Origin: Pirellulales bacterium
Lineage (GTDB): Bacteria; Planctomycetota; Planctomycetia; Pirellulales; UBA1268
DNA length: 64,000 nt
Assembly (NCBI GenBank): GCA_018401745.1
Contig: JAGYJY010000005.1
Coordinates: forward strand, 1 to 64,000
Reading direction: 5' to 3'
Every line of letters starts with the position of its first letter. Position 1 is the stretch's first letter. Positions 28,557 through 37,889 of the stretch are shown here, piece after piece. The notes beneath the pieces were generated by a model. That model was not told the DNA's origin, searched no databases, and saw nothing but the letters and a program-made list of their open reading frames with translations. The position numbers and the translations under genes were made by a program.

Positions 28557-29678
28557 ATGACCGATTTTGTGACGACGATTCAGGCAGCCCTCGGCGAGGT
28601 CGAGTCTGGCAGAGAACTCCCCAAAGCGTCGATGCAGGCCCTGGTGGAGGGCGTGCTCGCGGGGCTCGTGGCGGACGACGACGCGGAGGCCGCCTTTGCT
28701 TCGCTGCTGGTCGCCCTCGCCAATCGCGGTGAGACGGCTGCTGAGATCGCCGGGGCGGCCGCTGCCTTGCAAGCCCACATGAAGCCGCTCCGGGCTCCTG
28801 AGGGCCTGGTGCTTGCCGACACTTGCGGCACCGGCGGCGATGGGTCGGGCTCGTTCAACATCTCCACCGCAACCGCATTTGTGGTGGCAGCGGCCGGTCA
28901 GCCGGTCGCCAAGCACGGCAATCGTTCGGTCTCCAGCCGCACTGGGTCGGCCGATGTGCTCGAGCAGCTCGGCGTTGCCATCGACCTGCAGCCGGATGCT
29001 GCCTCGCGGTGCCTGAAGACCATCGGGATCTGCTACTGCCATGCCCCACACCACCATCCGGCAATGGCCCGTGTCGCCCCGCTGCGAAAGAAGGTGGGAA
29101 AGCCCACGGTCTTCAACCTGATCGGCCCCCTGTGCAACCCAGCTGGTGCCCGGGTTCAGGTGATCGGCGTGGGCCGGCCCGCAAAGCGGCGTGCCCTCGC
29201 GGAGGCGGCGGCCATGCTCGGGATGCATCGCGGCCTGATCGTCAGCGGAAACATCGATGGCCGGGCCCACAGCTGCCTTGACGAGGTGAGCCTGTTTGGG
29301 CCGACAGACGTGCTCGACGTCCGCGATGGTGCCGTGGAAGAAAGCGAATGGCGGCCGGAAGACTTCGGGCTCGCCACCCGGCCGGCCGACGACGAAGCGG
29401 AGCTGGTTGTCGACGGGCCCGAGGAGAGCGCTGGGGCAATCCGGGAAGTGCTCGCAGGAGGCCGGGGACCACGGCGGGAGATCGTGCTGCTCAATGCGGC
29501 CGCGGTGCTTTGGGCGGTTGGTCGTGCCGACTCGCTACCGGCTGCACGGGAGCTGGCCGAACACGCGATCGATTCTGGTGATGCGGCGGTCGTGCTCGGT
29601 CGACTCGCCGCCGCCAGCCGCGACGCCCACACAGCGGCGACTCTGCCGCCCAGCCCGACACCCGCACACCACTCGTGA
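28557..29678 (+). CDS. trpD: Anthranilate phosphoribosyltransferase
   Basis: 373 aa from the ATG at 28557. It transfers phosphoribose from PRPP to anthranilate in tryptophan synthesis. Family marks are ADTCGTGGDGSGSFNIST (PRPP-binding loop), KHGNRSVSSRTGSADVLE, HHPAMARVAPLRK, TVFNLIGPLCNPAG and the metal site in DEVSLFG. A long in-frame upstream extension to 28083 is antisense to the nucleoside hydrolase and is not used. No other trp gene is nearby. The copper ATPase gene follows after 6 bases, perhaps co-transcribed. Confidence 0.95.
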   Translation: MTDFVTTIQAALGEVESGRELPKASMQALVEGVLAGLVADDDAEAAFASLLVALANRGETAAEIAGAAAALQAHMKPLRAPEGLVLADTCGTGGDGSGSFNISTATAFVVAAAGQPVAKHGNRSVSSRTGSADVLEQLGVAIDLQPDAASRCLKTIGICYCHAPHHHPAMARVAPLRKKVGKPTVFNLIGPLCNPAGARVQVIGVGRPAKRRALAEAAAMLGMHRGLIVSGNIDGRAHSCLDEVSLFGPTDVLDVRDGAVEESEWRPEDFGLATRPADDEAELVVDGPEESAGAIREVLAGGRGPRREIVLLNAAAVLWAVGRADSLPAARELAEHAIDSGDAAVVLGRLAAASRDAHTAATLPPSPTPAHHS

Positions 29679-29684
29679 ACGCCG

Positions 29685-31916
29685 ATGCAGCTTCCCGTCA
29701 TTCAGCCTGAGCCGAACGAGCCCGCAGGCCCCTCCAGCTCGGCGGCACCCGCTCCCTGCTGCGCCCGCCACGAGGCAGGGGCCCTGGGCTGGACGTGCCC
29801 GATGCACCCGGAGGTGACGAGCCCCACCGCAGGCAGCTGCCCGATCTGCGGGATGCCGCTGGAGCCCGTAGGCGGGGCAGGCGACGACCAAAGCGGGAAC
29901 GATTTTCAGCGTCGTCTGGCTGCGTCGGTGGTGCCGGCGGTCATCGTGTTTCTCCTCAGCATGCTGCCGATGCTGGCAAGGATGCTCCCAATCGGCGAGC
30001 AGCCCTGGCTGACGGCTCTTGAGCAGGCGGCATGGGCAGCATGGCTTGAGCTCGCGCTTGCCAGTCTGGTCGTCTTCTACGGCGGCTGGCCGATTCTCAG
30101 CGGTGGCCTGACAGCGATCCGTCGCGGTCGGCCCACGATGTTTTCGCTGATCACGATCGGTGTGCTCACCGCCTGGGGTTACAGCGTCGTTGCCACGGTC
30201 GCACCGGGAGTGTTTCCTGAGGCATTTCGCAGCCACCATGGCGGGGTGGGGCGATTTTTCGAGTCCGCCGCGATGATCGTCGTGCTCGTCTTGGCGGGTC
30301 AGCTACTCGAGAGCCGGGCCCGTCGTGGCACGACCGCAGCCATCCGCGCCCTGCTCGACCTCTCGCCGCCTGAGGCGGTCCGGCTCAATCCCGCGGACAG
30401 CAGCCAGAGCGAGACGGTGGCCTTGGCGGCAGTCCGCGCGGGCGACCTCCTGCGGGTCAGGCCGGGCGAGCGGGTGCCGGTCGATGGCCGCGTGGTTGAA
30501 GGGGAGAGCGGCTGTGATGAGTCGCTGCTGACCGGCGAACCCGTGCCAGTCGCCAAGCAGACAGGCGACCGGGTGCTGGGCGGATCGCTCAACGGTGCAG
30601 GTGCGTTTGTGATGCGGGCGGAGGTGGCCAGTGCCGGCTCGCTGGTCGCGAGAATCACCAGGCTTGTCCGTGAGGCCCATGCAGCGCGGGCGCCGATTGA
30701 GCAGCTGGCCGACCGCATCTCAGCACGCGTGGTGCCGGCAGTGGTGCTGACAGCGTTGATCACGCTGGTGGGCTGGCTCGTGTTTGGCGGTGAGCAGGGG
30801 CTCTCAATGGGGATCGTGTCGGCGGTGAGCGTGCTGGTGATCGCCTGCCCGTGTGGGCTCGGCCTGGCCACGCCGCTCTCGATGACGGTGGCTGTTGGCC
30901 GTGGCGCCCGCTCGGGGATTCTCGCCCGCTCGTCGGCCGCAATGCAGGCCCTGGCAGTTGCCGACACCGTGATCTTCGACAAGACCGGCACCCTCACGCT
31001 CGGCAAGCCGCAGCTGGCAGCCAGCGGCAGACTTGGCCAGCACGACCCTGCCTCAGCAGACTCGCCCGACGCCGTGCTCCGGCTGGTGGCGGCCGTGGAG
31101 GCGGCGAGCGAGCACGCCCTTGCAAACGCTTTTGAACACGCCGCGGCGGAGCGGGGGCTTGCGGTTCCGGCAGCCACGCATGTGCAGGCAGCCGTGGGCC
31201 GGGGCATCTGCGGCGACGTGGAAGGCCGGCAGGTGGCGGTCGGCAGCCGGGCATTCATTGAAGAACTCGCGGCGGTGGCCGAACCGGCAGAGGCAGACGC
31301 GGCTCGGCAGCGTGGGGCGACGCTCGTGCTGGCTGCGATCGATGGCCAGCCGGCTGCCTGGTTTGCCCTGGAAGACATGCCGCGGCCGGAGGCCAGCAGC
31401 GTTGTGGACAGTTTGCAGGATCGGGGCCTCCGCCCTGCCCTCCTCTCCGGCGACAGCCAGGCTGCCGCCGCCCACCTCGCTTCCGCGGTCGGCATCGACG
31501 ATGCCACCGGTGGCTGCAGCCCTGGCGACAAGCTCCGCGAGATCCACCGCCGCCATCAGGCGGGCCGTCGCATCGCCTTTGTCGGTGACGGCATCAACGA
31601 CGCGCCCGCTCTGGCAGCAGCAGACGTGGGGATCGCGGTCGGGTCTGGAGCGGATGTGGCCATCGAGACCGCCGACATCACCCTCCTCTCTGGAGGCCTC
31701 ACCCGCCTGCCCGAGGCGATTGACCTCGCCCGGCAGACGATGCGGAACGTTCGCGAAAACCTTGCCCTCTCGCTCGTCTACAACATGCTTGCGATCCCGA
31801 TCGCCGCCGGCCTGCTCTATCCGTTCACCGGGATGTTGATGAGCCCGATGCTCGCCGCCGCCGCAATGACCGCGAGCAGCCTCTCGGTGATCGGCAATGC
31901 CCTGCGGCTGCGGTGA
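29685..31916 (+). CDS. Copper-type (P1B) heavy-metal translocating ATPase
   Basis: 743 aa. In place of an HMA domain the N-terminus has a heavy-metal-binding motif [20 protein letters not shown], a zinc-ribbon-like pair common in CopB/SilP-type pumps. Eight membrane segments flank the CPC motif [12 protein letters not shown]. The actuator TGE loop is LLTGEPVPV, the phosphorylation site DKTGTLTLG, and the hinge [16 protein letters not shown]. It exports Cu+ or a similar ion. The HP locus appears as SEHALANAF. The convergent His-rich secreted protein next door may be linked. Confidence 0.93.
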   Translation: MQLPVIQPEPNEPAGPSSSAAPAPCCARHEAGALGWTCPMHPEVTSPTAGSCPICGMPLEPVGGAGDDQSGNDFQRRLAASVVPAVIVFLLSMLPMLARMLPIGEQPWLTALEQAAWAAWLELALASLVVFYGGWPILSGGLTAIRRGRPTMFSLITIGVLTAWGYSVVATVAPGVFPEAFRSHHGGVGRFFESAAMIVVLVLAGQLLESRARRGTTAAIRALLDLSPPEAVRLNPADSSQSETVALAAVRAGDLLRVRPGERVPVDGRVVEGESGCDESLLTGEPVPVAKQTGDRVLGGSLNGAGAFVMRAEVASAGSLVARITRLVREAHAARAPIEQLADRISARVVPAVVLTALITLVGWLVFGGEQGLSMGIVSAVSVLVIACPCGLGLATPLSMTVAVGRGARSGILARSSAAMQALAVADTVIFDKTGTLTLGKPQLAASGRLGQHDPASADSPDAVLRLVAAVEAASEHALANAFEHAAAERGLAVPAATHVQAAVGRGICGDVEGRQVAVGSRAFIEELAAVAEPAEADAARQRGATLVLAAIDGQPAAWFALEDMPRPEASSVVDSLQDRGLRPALLSGDSQAAAAHLASAVGIDDATGGCSPGDKLREIHRRHQAGRRIAFVGDGINDAPALAAADVGIAVGSGADVAIETADITLLSGGLTRLPEAIDLARQTMRNVRENLALSLVYNMLAIPIAAGLLYPFTGMLMSPMLAAAAMTASSLSVIGNALRLR

Positions 31917-31942
31917 ACGCAAGCCGCACGAGCCCTCGCCTG

Positions 31943-32500
31943 CTACTCCTTGGCCTTCGCGTCGCCCGGCTTCACCACCGGCTCATCGGCAAGGTCATGC
32001 TTGGCGAGCAACGCCCCATAGGCGGCAATCGCCTTGTCCAGCGACACCCGCAGCTCATTCACGCTCTCTTGGATCGACGCAATGTCTTCCGGCGTGGTGC
32101 GGGCCTTGCTCTCGGCCGTGGCATGGTGGTGCTTGGCTTCGGCAAGATGCTTCTCGATCGCATCGACTTCCGCCAGCGACTGCTTGTCGTCGGCCGCTTC
32201 AAAATGCTCCCGCAGGCCTTCGAGATGCTGCTGGGTGTGGTCGATGTGGTGGTTGATCGCGCTGCCGCTCATGCGCACGATCCGCGGCGAGATGGTCTCG
32301 GTACGGCCCAGGTAGCCGTGGTAATGGCTGGCGTGAGCGTGGGCGGCGTTCATGTGTGAGCCGCCGCTGCGAGCGTAGAAGGTGAGGTCGCCGCGGGCCT
32401 TGGCCCCCGCATCCCGCTGGGCGGAGGCGACCTCAGGCACGAGCAGGGCCGACGACATCAACAGGCAACAGGCAGCAACAGTGGAGAGTGTCTTGATCAT
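31943..32500 (-). CDS. Secreted His-rich unknown
   Basis: 185 aa from the ATG at 32500 with a GGAGG site ~11 bases upstream. Signal peptide (MIKTLSTVAACCLLMSSALL, cleaved near VASAQ). The mature part is helical and rich in His: AAHAHASHYHG, NHHIDHTQQHLE and EAKHHHATAES. The pattern resembles periplasmic metal-binding four-helix proteins, but I do not recognise the family. It is convergent with the copper-type ATPase, 26 bases apart, so metal handling is a fair guess. Confidence 0.7.
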   Translation of the reverse strand: MIKTLSTVAACCLLMSSALLVPEVASAQRDAGAKARGDLTFYARSGGSHMNAAHAHASHYHGYLGRTETISPRIVRMSGSAINHHIDHTQQHLEGLREHFEAADDKQSLAEVDAIEKHLAEAKHHHATAESKARTTPEDIASIQESVNELRVSLDKAIAAYGALLAKHDLADEPVVKPGDAKAKE

Positions 32501-32694
32501 GGCAGGAGTGACCTCCGTGAAAAGGGGCAACGGCCGCGACTGATTTTCGTCACGCCTTCCATGGTAGCAGACCAGCCAGGCGGCTCGCGGCTCACACGAC
32601 TGTGCAGGCGGCGATCAGGACCGCCGCGCTCCCCATGTAGGCAAGCCCTCTGCCTGCTGAGCTGATGCCCGCGGAAGCGTTTTCGCGGCCTTGC

Positions 32695-33555
32695 TCACGT
32701 GGCCAGCGGCACGACGAGGCCGTCATGGGCCAGTTCCACACCGGCGGGGAGCGCGGCGGCGACGTCGGCGTGGCGGATGTCGTGCGACATATGCACCAGC
32801 AGGGTGCGGCGGGCCTTCACGCGACGGGCCACGGCGAGGGCCTCGTCGAGCGAGAAGTGCGTGGGATGACGACTGGCCCGCAGGCAGTCGAGCACGAGCA
32901 CGTCGAGGCCTTCCAGCCGTGGCCACGTTTCGTCAGGGATCTCGTTGGTGTCGGTGCAGTAGGCAAGGTCGCCGAAGCGGAAGCCGAGCACCTCAAACGT
33001 GCCGTGCTGCAGCCGCAGCGGGGTGACCGTGGTGCCGAGCAGCTCAAACGGATCGGTGGAGATCCGGTTGAAGGTCACCTTGGGCAGGCCACCACCAGGC
33101 GAGGCCGGGGCGACGAAGGCATAGTCGAAGGCCCGCAGGATCCGCCGCTCCACCCGCTCCTCGCAGTAGACCGGCACCGGCCGGCCGGCGTGGAAGCAGA
33201 TCGGCCGCAGGTCGTCCATGCCGTAGACATGGTCGACGTGGTCGTGCGTGTAGAGCACCGCGTCGACCGAGCCGATTCGCTCTCGCAGCAGCTGCTCGCG
33301 GAGGTCGGGCGTGGTGTCGACCAGCAGCGTGCCGTCCGGGAGCCCCACCGCCACGCTCGTGCGGGTGCGGCTGTCGCGGGGGTCGCTGCTCTGGCAGGTT
33401 TCGCAGCTGCAGCCGACCATCGGCACCCCTAAGCTCGTGCCCGTGCCGAGAAACACCAGGCTCCCGCGGAGGTCACGAAAGGCAGCAGTCGCAGAGGAAG
33501 CAGACACAGGCACGCCAGCAGTCACAAAAAAACGCCACAAGAAAGGCAGCCACAT
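32695..33555 (-). CDS. Metallo-beta-lactamase fold hydrolase, PhnP-like
   Basis: 286 aa as read; the first ~25 residues look unlike the family and the true start may be further in. The core begins LVFLGTGTSLGVPMVGCSCETC, with the cysteine pair seen in PhnP (cyclic phosphate phosphodiesterase). The metal site is THDHVDH, with later ligands in LQHGTF, CTDTNE and HMSHDIRH. It probably cleaves a phosphodiester; the specific substrate is not fixed by the sequence. No other phn gene is near. Confidence 0.85.
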   Translation of the reverse strand: MWLPFLWRFFVTAGVPVSASSATAAFRDLRGSLVFLGTGTSLGVPMVGCSCETCQSSDPRDSRTRTSVAVGLPDGTLLVDTTPDLREQLLRERIGSVDAVLYTHDHVDHVYGMDDLRPICFHAGRPVPVYCEERVERRILRAFDYAFVAPASPGGGLPKVTFNRISTDPFELLGTTVTPLRLQHGTFEVLGFRFGDLAYCTDTNEIPDETWPRLEGLDVLVLDCLRASRHPTHFSLDEALAVARRVKARRTLLVHMSHDIRHADVAAALPAGVELAHDGLVVPLAT

Positions 33556-33687
33556 CCAGCAGGGCCGTTAGGCCAACACCCCGCACGTCGACATCGTATC
33601 GCCCTGGGCCCGCTGCCGCAGCGTCCGCCGTTGACGACCGCCTGATTCACCCCCGTCGCGACGCTGTTGTCACCTGCCGACCCGCCG

Positions 33688-35340
33688 TCAGGGCTCACGG
33701 CTGTCGGGCTCGGCGAAGGGAAGCAGCCGCTGCGGGTCGGGCGGCGCTGGGCGGGCCCGCTTTCGCAGCTGCCGCCGCACGGGATCCTGCTGCATGGCAC
33801 CGCGACGATCGCGGCGACTGCCATGCCGGAAGGCGACATCACGAGCTTCCGCCACGGCCGCCGGGCTGCGTCGCAGCGTCGCGAAGCGGGCCTTGGCTTC
33901 TCGCAGGGCCGCGGCATGGTCGACGATCGGCGCGGGATAGTCGGAGCCGATCCGGCAGCCAGCCCGAGCCTGCACGTCGGCGGGCATCGTCCAGGGCTGG
34001 TGCAGGTAGGCCTTCGGCACAGCGACGAGCTCAGGCAGCCAGCGGCGGAGAAAGACCCCATGGGGATCCTGCTCCATCGCCTGCTTTGTCGGGTTGTAGA
34101 TCCGCAGCGTGTTGATCCCCGTGGTGCCGCTTTGCATCTGCATCTGCGACCAGTGGATGCCCGGCTCGAAGTCGAGAAAGGCCCGAGCCAGGTGGAGCCC
34201 GGTCGGCCGCCAGGGCAGCCAGAGTGAGTAGCTGGCAAACGAGACAACGAGCGCTCGCATGCGAAAGGTCAGCCATCCGGTGGCCGCCACGCTCCGCATG
34301 CACGCATCGACGAGCGGGTAGCCGGTCTGTCCCGCGGCCCACGCCGCGAGTCGCTCCGGGCAGCCCTCACCTCGGAGGCCTTCGGCAGCCCGCTGCATGC
34401 AGTGAAACTCGATGGCCGGCTCGTCTTCGAGCTTCTGCATGAAGTGGCAATGCCAGTGGAGCCGCGACTGAAATCCCTTCAGGCTCCGCTGCCAGGCCCG
34501 GGCCGCTGCCCGGTCTCGCGGCGTGCTGGCGAGGCCCGCAGCCACGGCCACTTCCTCACGACGGGCTTCAGACGCCTGCCAGACCTGCCGCAGCGAGAGG
34601 CTGCCACAGGCGAGATGGGCGCTCAGCCGCGAGCAGGCTGTGGCTGCTGAAACGGGGCTGCTGATGCCGCCGGAGTAGGCCCGGCCACGGTCGTTGAGGA
34701 AAGTCTCAAGCACCGCACTTCCCGCCGCCATGCCGCCTGCTTGCCGGTCGGTGGTGTCGGCCGGCTGACCGAGGTCGCGGCAGCCGAGCACACCGCAGGT
34801 GCCCACACGACTGAGGTGCGGCGGTGCGCGGCCGGCTGCCGGTCGCTTCGGCATTGCCGCGGCCATCCGCTCTTCCCAGCGGCGGTTCCAGCCATTGCGG
34901 CCAGCCAGCCTCCGCACAACGCCGGTCTGCGGCAGCTCGCGAAACACAACGCCGCAGCCTTTCGCCCAGGACCGCACCCGGCGGTCGCGGGCATAGGTGA
35001 CGGCCGTGCCGGTTTCCTCGTGGGCAAAGAGCTCGGCAAAGCCCACCTCCTGCCGCAGCTGCTCAAGCGCCGCCACCGCCTCGCCCCGCCTGGTGATCAG
35101 CCTGACGCCGCGGGCCGCAAGCTCGGGCTCAAGCTCCCGCAGACACTCCGCCTGAAACGCCGTGTGCAGTGGACTCCATTCCGGCTGCCCCAGCACGTCC
35201 GGCTCGTAGAGAAACACCGCCAGCACGCCCCCCCTGCCCGCACGCCTGATGGCCAGCGTCAGCGGCTCGTGGTCGTCGATGCGGAGATCCCGCTTGAGCC
35301 ACACGCAGACCGGCGGGGGGTGGTGCGTGGGCGGCGTCAC
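33688..35340 (-). CDS. Photolyase/cryptochrome family flavoprotein
   Basis: 550 aa. The N-terminal photolyase-related domain reads VCVWLKRDLRIDDHEPLTLA. The FAD-binding helical domain includes RLHWHCHFMQKLEDEP, TGYPLVDACMRSVAATGWL, FRMRALVVSFASY, SQMQMQSGTTGINTLRIYNP and PELVAVPKAYLHQPW. The ASYSLWLPW region replaces the usual HRxRM..ASFL arrangement of E. coli PhrB, so it belongs to a divergent branch. Light-driven DNA repair is likely but a signalling role is possible. It has a C-terminal Arg/Pro-rich tail. Confidence 0.85.
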   Translation of the reverse strand: MTPPTHHPPPVCVWLKRDLRIDDHEPLTLAIRRAGRGGVLAVFLYEPDVLGQPEWSPLHTAFQAECLRELEPELAARGVRLITRRGEAVAALEQLRQEVGFAELFAHEETGTAVTYARDRRVRSWAKGCGVVFRELPQTGVVRRLAGRNGWNRRWEERMAAAMPKRPAAGRAPPHLSRVGTCGVLGCRDLGQPADTTDRQAGGMAAGSAVLETFLNDRGRAYSGGISSPVSAATACSRLSAHLACGSLSLRQVWQASEARREEVAVAAGLASTPRDRAAARAWQRSLKGFQSRLHWHCHFMQKLEDEPAIEFHCMQRAAEGLRGEGCPERLAAWAAGQTGYPLVDACMRSVAATGWLTFRMRALVVSFASYSLWLPWRPTGLHLARAFLDFEPGIHWSQMQMQSGTTGINTLRIYNPTKQAMEQDPHGVFLRRWLPELVAVPKAYLHQPWTMPADVQARAGCRIGSDYPAPIVDHAAALREAKARFATLRRSPAAVAEARDVAFRHGSRRDRRGAMQQDPVRRQLRKRARPAPPDPQRLLPFAEPDSREP

Positions 35341-35352
35341 GGGCGGCGGTCC

Positions 35353-35832
35353 TCACCAAGGCTTCTGTGACCACGGCGTTGTTGACCAGGGCGTCGCGGC
35401 TCTGGGAAGGCCGGCAGCACCGGAGCTCAACGGATTGGGCCCTGGGCCGAGCGGATACGGCTGCCCACCACCATAGACCGTTGCCCGCGAACCGGCACCC
35501 GACCGCACCGGCACGCCGATCGAAAGATTGCTGAAGTAACGGTTGGGGGCATGGCCGCTTGTGGGCCGCGTGTTCTTTGCCGCGAGACCATTGCTGTAGA
35601 GCGTGACGTTGCCGTAGTTCATCCCCACGATGCCGTTGTTGAAAAACTCATGGCCACCGATCTGCCGGGAGACGAGGCCGTTATTGTAGAAGGTGTTGGG
35701 GCCCACGCCGATGCTGCTGCCCCCCCAGTTGCCGGTGCCAAAGCCGGCTGCGGCCGCCGTCCCCGCACACGCGGCCAGCATCAGGCATGCCAGCATTCCT
35801 GCCCTCGATCGCGGTTGCATGCTCGCAGCCAT
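35353..35832 (-). CDS. Small secreted protein with NNG repeats
   Basis: 159 aa from the ATG at 35832, with AGGGG upstream. Signal peptide (GMLACLMLAACAGTAAAA). The mature part has irregular repeats of the type TFYNNGLV, EFFNNGIV and TLYSNGLA spaced ~17-18 residues apart, suggesting a small beta-helix or beta-solenoid. The C-terminus is Pro/Gly/Trp-rich (ATPWSTTPWSQKPW). I do not recognise the family. It ends 12 bases from the photolyase start and may share its transcript. Confidence 0.6.
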   Translation of the reverse strand: MAASMQPRSRAGMLACLMLAACAGTAAAAGFGTGNWGGSSIGVGPNTFYNNGLVSRQIGGHEFFNNGIVGMNYGNVTLYSNGLAAKNTRPTSGHAPNRYFSNLSIGVPVRSGAGSRATVYGGGQPYPLGPGPNPLSSGAAGLPRAATPWSTTPWSQKPW

Positions 35833-36100
35833 GCCTCTGTCCCCTGCGTGTGTTGGTGCCTGACCGGCGGGCCTCATCGACCGCCCCCTCCACCCTACCT
35901 TCGCTCATCGGCTCCTGCTGCCGGCCAGCCCGCACGGGGCACTCGCTCGCCGCAGAATCGGCACACGCCCGAATCGGCACTGTCGCCAACCGGCAAAGTC
36001 CGCACAATCAGAGCACACGAGCCCTCAAGCGGCTCCCGACTGCTGCTGGATTGTTCGCGGCAGCACTCCCGCACACCCCCTCGCCCACGGAGTCATCGCT

Positions 36101-37510
36101 ATGCCGCTGCACCGATCCACCCCTCGCACGCACAAGCACCCGACAACCGCTCCGGCTGCCCCCGCCTCTCCGCCGGAGTTTCTGCTCAACAACGAGCTGC
36201 CGCGAGATCACTTTCCCGCCAGCGGTGGACAGCCGCACGCGATTCATCAGGCGATCGCTGAAGAGCTGCTCCTTGATGGCAACTCCAAGCAGAACCTGGC
36301 CACCTTCTGCCAGACCTGGGAGGCTCCCGAGGTGCATCAGCTGATGGACCTGGCGATCGACAAGAACCTGATCGATAAGGATGAGTATCCGCAGACCGCC
36401 GAAATCGAGAGCCGCTGCGTCCGCATGCTCGCCGATCTCTGGCATGCGCCGGGGGAAGCATTGGGCTGCTCGACCGTCGGCTCAAGCGAGGCGGCGATGC
36501 TCGGCGGCATGGCGGCAAAGTGGCGGTGGCGGGAGCGGCAGCGGGCCGCCGGCAAGCCGACCGACCGGCCCAACATGGTCTGCGGCAGCGTGCAGATCTG
36601 CTGGCACAAGTTTGCCAAATACTGGGACATCGAGCTGCGGGAGGTGGGCATGAGGCCCGGCAGCCTCTGCATGGCGGCTGCCGATGTCCGCGAGCGGGTC
36701 GACGAAAATACGATCTTCGTCGTGCCCACGATGGGCGTCACCTACCACGGCCTCTATGAGGATGTGGCAGGCATCGCCGCGGCCCTCGACGACTACGAGG
36801 CCAAAACTGGCATCGATATCCCCATCCATGTCGACGCCGCCAGCGGCGGCTTCCTCGCTCCCTTCACCGCCCCCGACGGCGAGCCCTGGGACTTCCGCCT
36901 GCCCCGCGTGAAGAGCATCAACGCCTCAGGCCACAAGTTTGGGCTCGCCCCGCTGGGCGTGGGCTGGGTGATGTGGCGAACCCCCGCCGATCTGCCGGAC
37001 GACCTCGTGTTTCATGTCAGCTACCTCGGCGGCGACATGCCAACCTTCCAGATCAACTTCTCCCGGCCTGCCGGCCAGGTGATCTCGCAGTACTACGACT
37101 TTGTGCGGCTCGGCCGCGAGGGCTACGCTGCGATCCACGGCCAGGCCCACGCGGTCGCCCAGGCGTGCGCCGCCGAGCTGGCCAGCCACGACTGCTTCCG
37201 CATCGTCCACGACGGCGACCCAGCCAAGGGCATCCCCGCGGTCGTCTGGACGATGGTCGATGGGGCGAGCCCCGGCTTCACGCTCTACGACCTAGCCGAC
37301 CGACTGCGAATGCGGGGCTGGCAGGTGCCGGCCTATCCCTTCACCGGCCAACTCGCAGGCCAGGCCTTCCAGCGAATCCTGGTGCGGCGAGACTTCAACC
37401 TGGAGATGGCAGACCTGCTGATGCGAGACCTTCGCACTGCCGTAGAGCACTTTGCGGCCCACCCAGCCGCTCCAGACGCGAGTCAAACGCACGGCTACTC
37501 GCATACGTAG
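36101..37510 (+). CDS. gad: Glutamate decarboxylase
   Basis: 469 aa. A PLP-dependent group II decarboxylase that converts glutamate to GABA, consuming a proton. Family marks are LPRDHFPASGG at the N-terminus (region with LLNNELP), GCSTVGSSEAAMLGGMA, HVDAASGGFLAPF and the PLP lysine in SINASGHKFGLAPLGVGW. Length and spacing match bacterial GadB. No antiporter is adjacent, so the acid-resistance link is open. The composite repeat B begins right after the stop codon. Confidence 0.95.
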   Translation: MPLHRSTPRTHKHPTTAPAAPASPPEFLLNNELPRDHFPASGGQPHAIHQAIAEELLLDGNSKQNLATFCQTWEAPEVHQLMDLAIDKNLIDKDEYPQTAEIESRCVRMLADLWHAPGEALGCSTVGSSEAAMLGGMAAKWRWRERQRAAGKPTDRPNMVCGSVQICWHKFAKYWDIELREVGMRPGSLCMAAADVRERVDENTIFVVPTMGVTYHGLYEDVAGIAAALDDYEAKTGIDIPIHVDAASGGFLAPFTAPDGEPWDFRLPRVKSINASGHKFGLAPLGVGWVMWRTPADLPDDLVFHVSYLGGDMPTFQINFSRPAGQVISQYYDFVRLGREGYAAIHGQAHAVAQACAAELASHDCFRIVHDGDPAKGIPAVVWTMVDGASPGFTLYDLADRLRMRGWQVPAYPFTGQLAGQAFQRILVRRDFNLEMADLLMRDLRTAVEHFAAHPAAPDASQTHGYSHT

Positions 37511-37533
37511 CGGCCGCTCGGGGTGAGCCGCTC

Positions 37534-37663
37534 GGGGTGAGCCCAGGCCGATTCGCCGAGCGTTCGCTGCGCCATCCTGGCTTCGCTCACTCGTGCATTC
37601 TCGCTTTCGCCCTCCGGGCTGCGCTCGACTGCAAGGCCGGCTCATTCGGCCCGGGCTCACCCC
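37534..37663. repeat. MITE-like ~130-bp element, copy B relative
   Basis: Bounded by 11-bp inverted repeats GGGGTGAGCCC (37534-37544) and GGGCTCACCCC (37653-37663). The interior is TCGCT/CTCCGGGC-rich, matching in reduced form the 138-bp element at 13004-13141. No coding capacity. Confidence 0.6.
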
Positions 37664-37760
37664 TCGCTTACGTTGTGAAGGACGGCCTGTCCGCCGCAGG
37701 AGCGGCGGCCTGCGGCCTGCGGCCGGGGGGCGGGGGGCGCAGCTGGATGGCGAGCGCAAG

Positions 37761-37833
37761 CGGGACGGGTCTTCGGGTGCCGCAGGCACCTCGGCTTCGC
37801 CGAGGCCGCTTCGCGGCCCGAGGACCCGTCCCG
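37761..37833. repeat. 73-bp cloverleaf element, copy B
   Basis: Closed by CGGGACGGGTC / GACCCGTCCCG, here extendable by three more pairs. The interior is three triloop hairpins: GGTGCC-GCA-GGCACC, TCGGC-TTC-GCCGA and GGCCGC-TTC-GCGGCC. Same length and same plus-strand sense as copy A, although the flanks are inverted relative to copy A. Confidence 0.8.
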
Positions 37834-37852
37834 TTTCATTCCAGCGGCCGTC

Positions 37853-37872
37853 AAAAAAACCTCTGTTTTTTT
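37853..37872. terminator. A/T hairpin after the cloverleaf
   Basis: AAAAAAAC (37853-37860), loop CTCT, GTTTTTTT (37865-37872): a perfect 8-bp stem that gives a T-run on both strands. Could end transcripts from gad and from the opposite side; weak because the stem is mostly A-T. Confidence 0.3.
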
Positions 37873-37889
37873 ACAGGCTGCCTCCTCAT

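Larger units (their letters stand above)
37511..37860 (+). repeat. Composite interspersed repeat, copy B
   Basis: Starts at the base after the gad stop with GGCCGCTCGGGGTGAGCC, repeated as CGCTCGGGGTGAGC twice in tandem. Then come a TCGCT-rich block, GGGCTCACCCCTCGCTTACG, AAGGACGGCCTGTCCGCCGC with its hairpin partner, a GGCCGGGGG box, and the 73-bp cloverleaf. The module order is the same as copy A read on its minus strand. Short open frames here are repeat artefacts. Confidence 0.85.
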
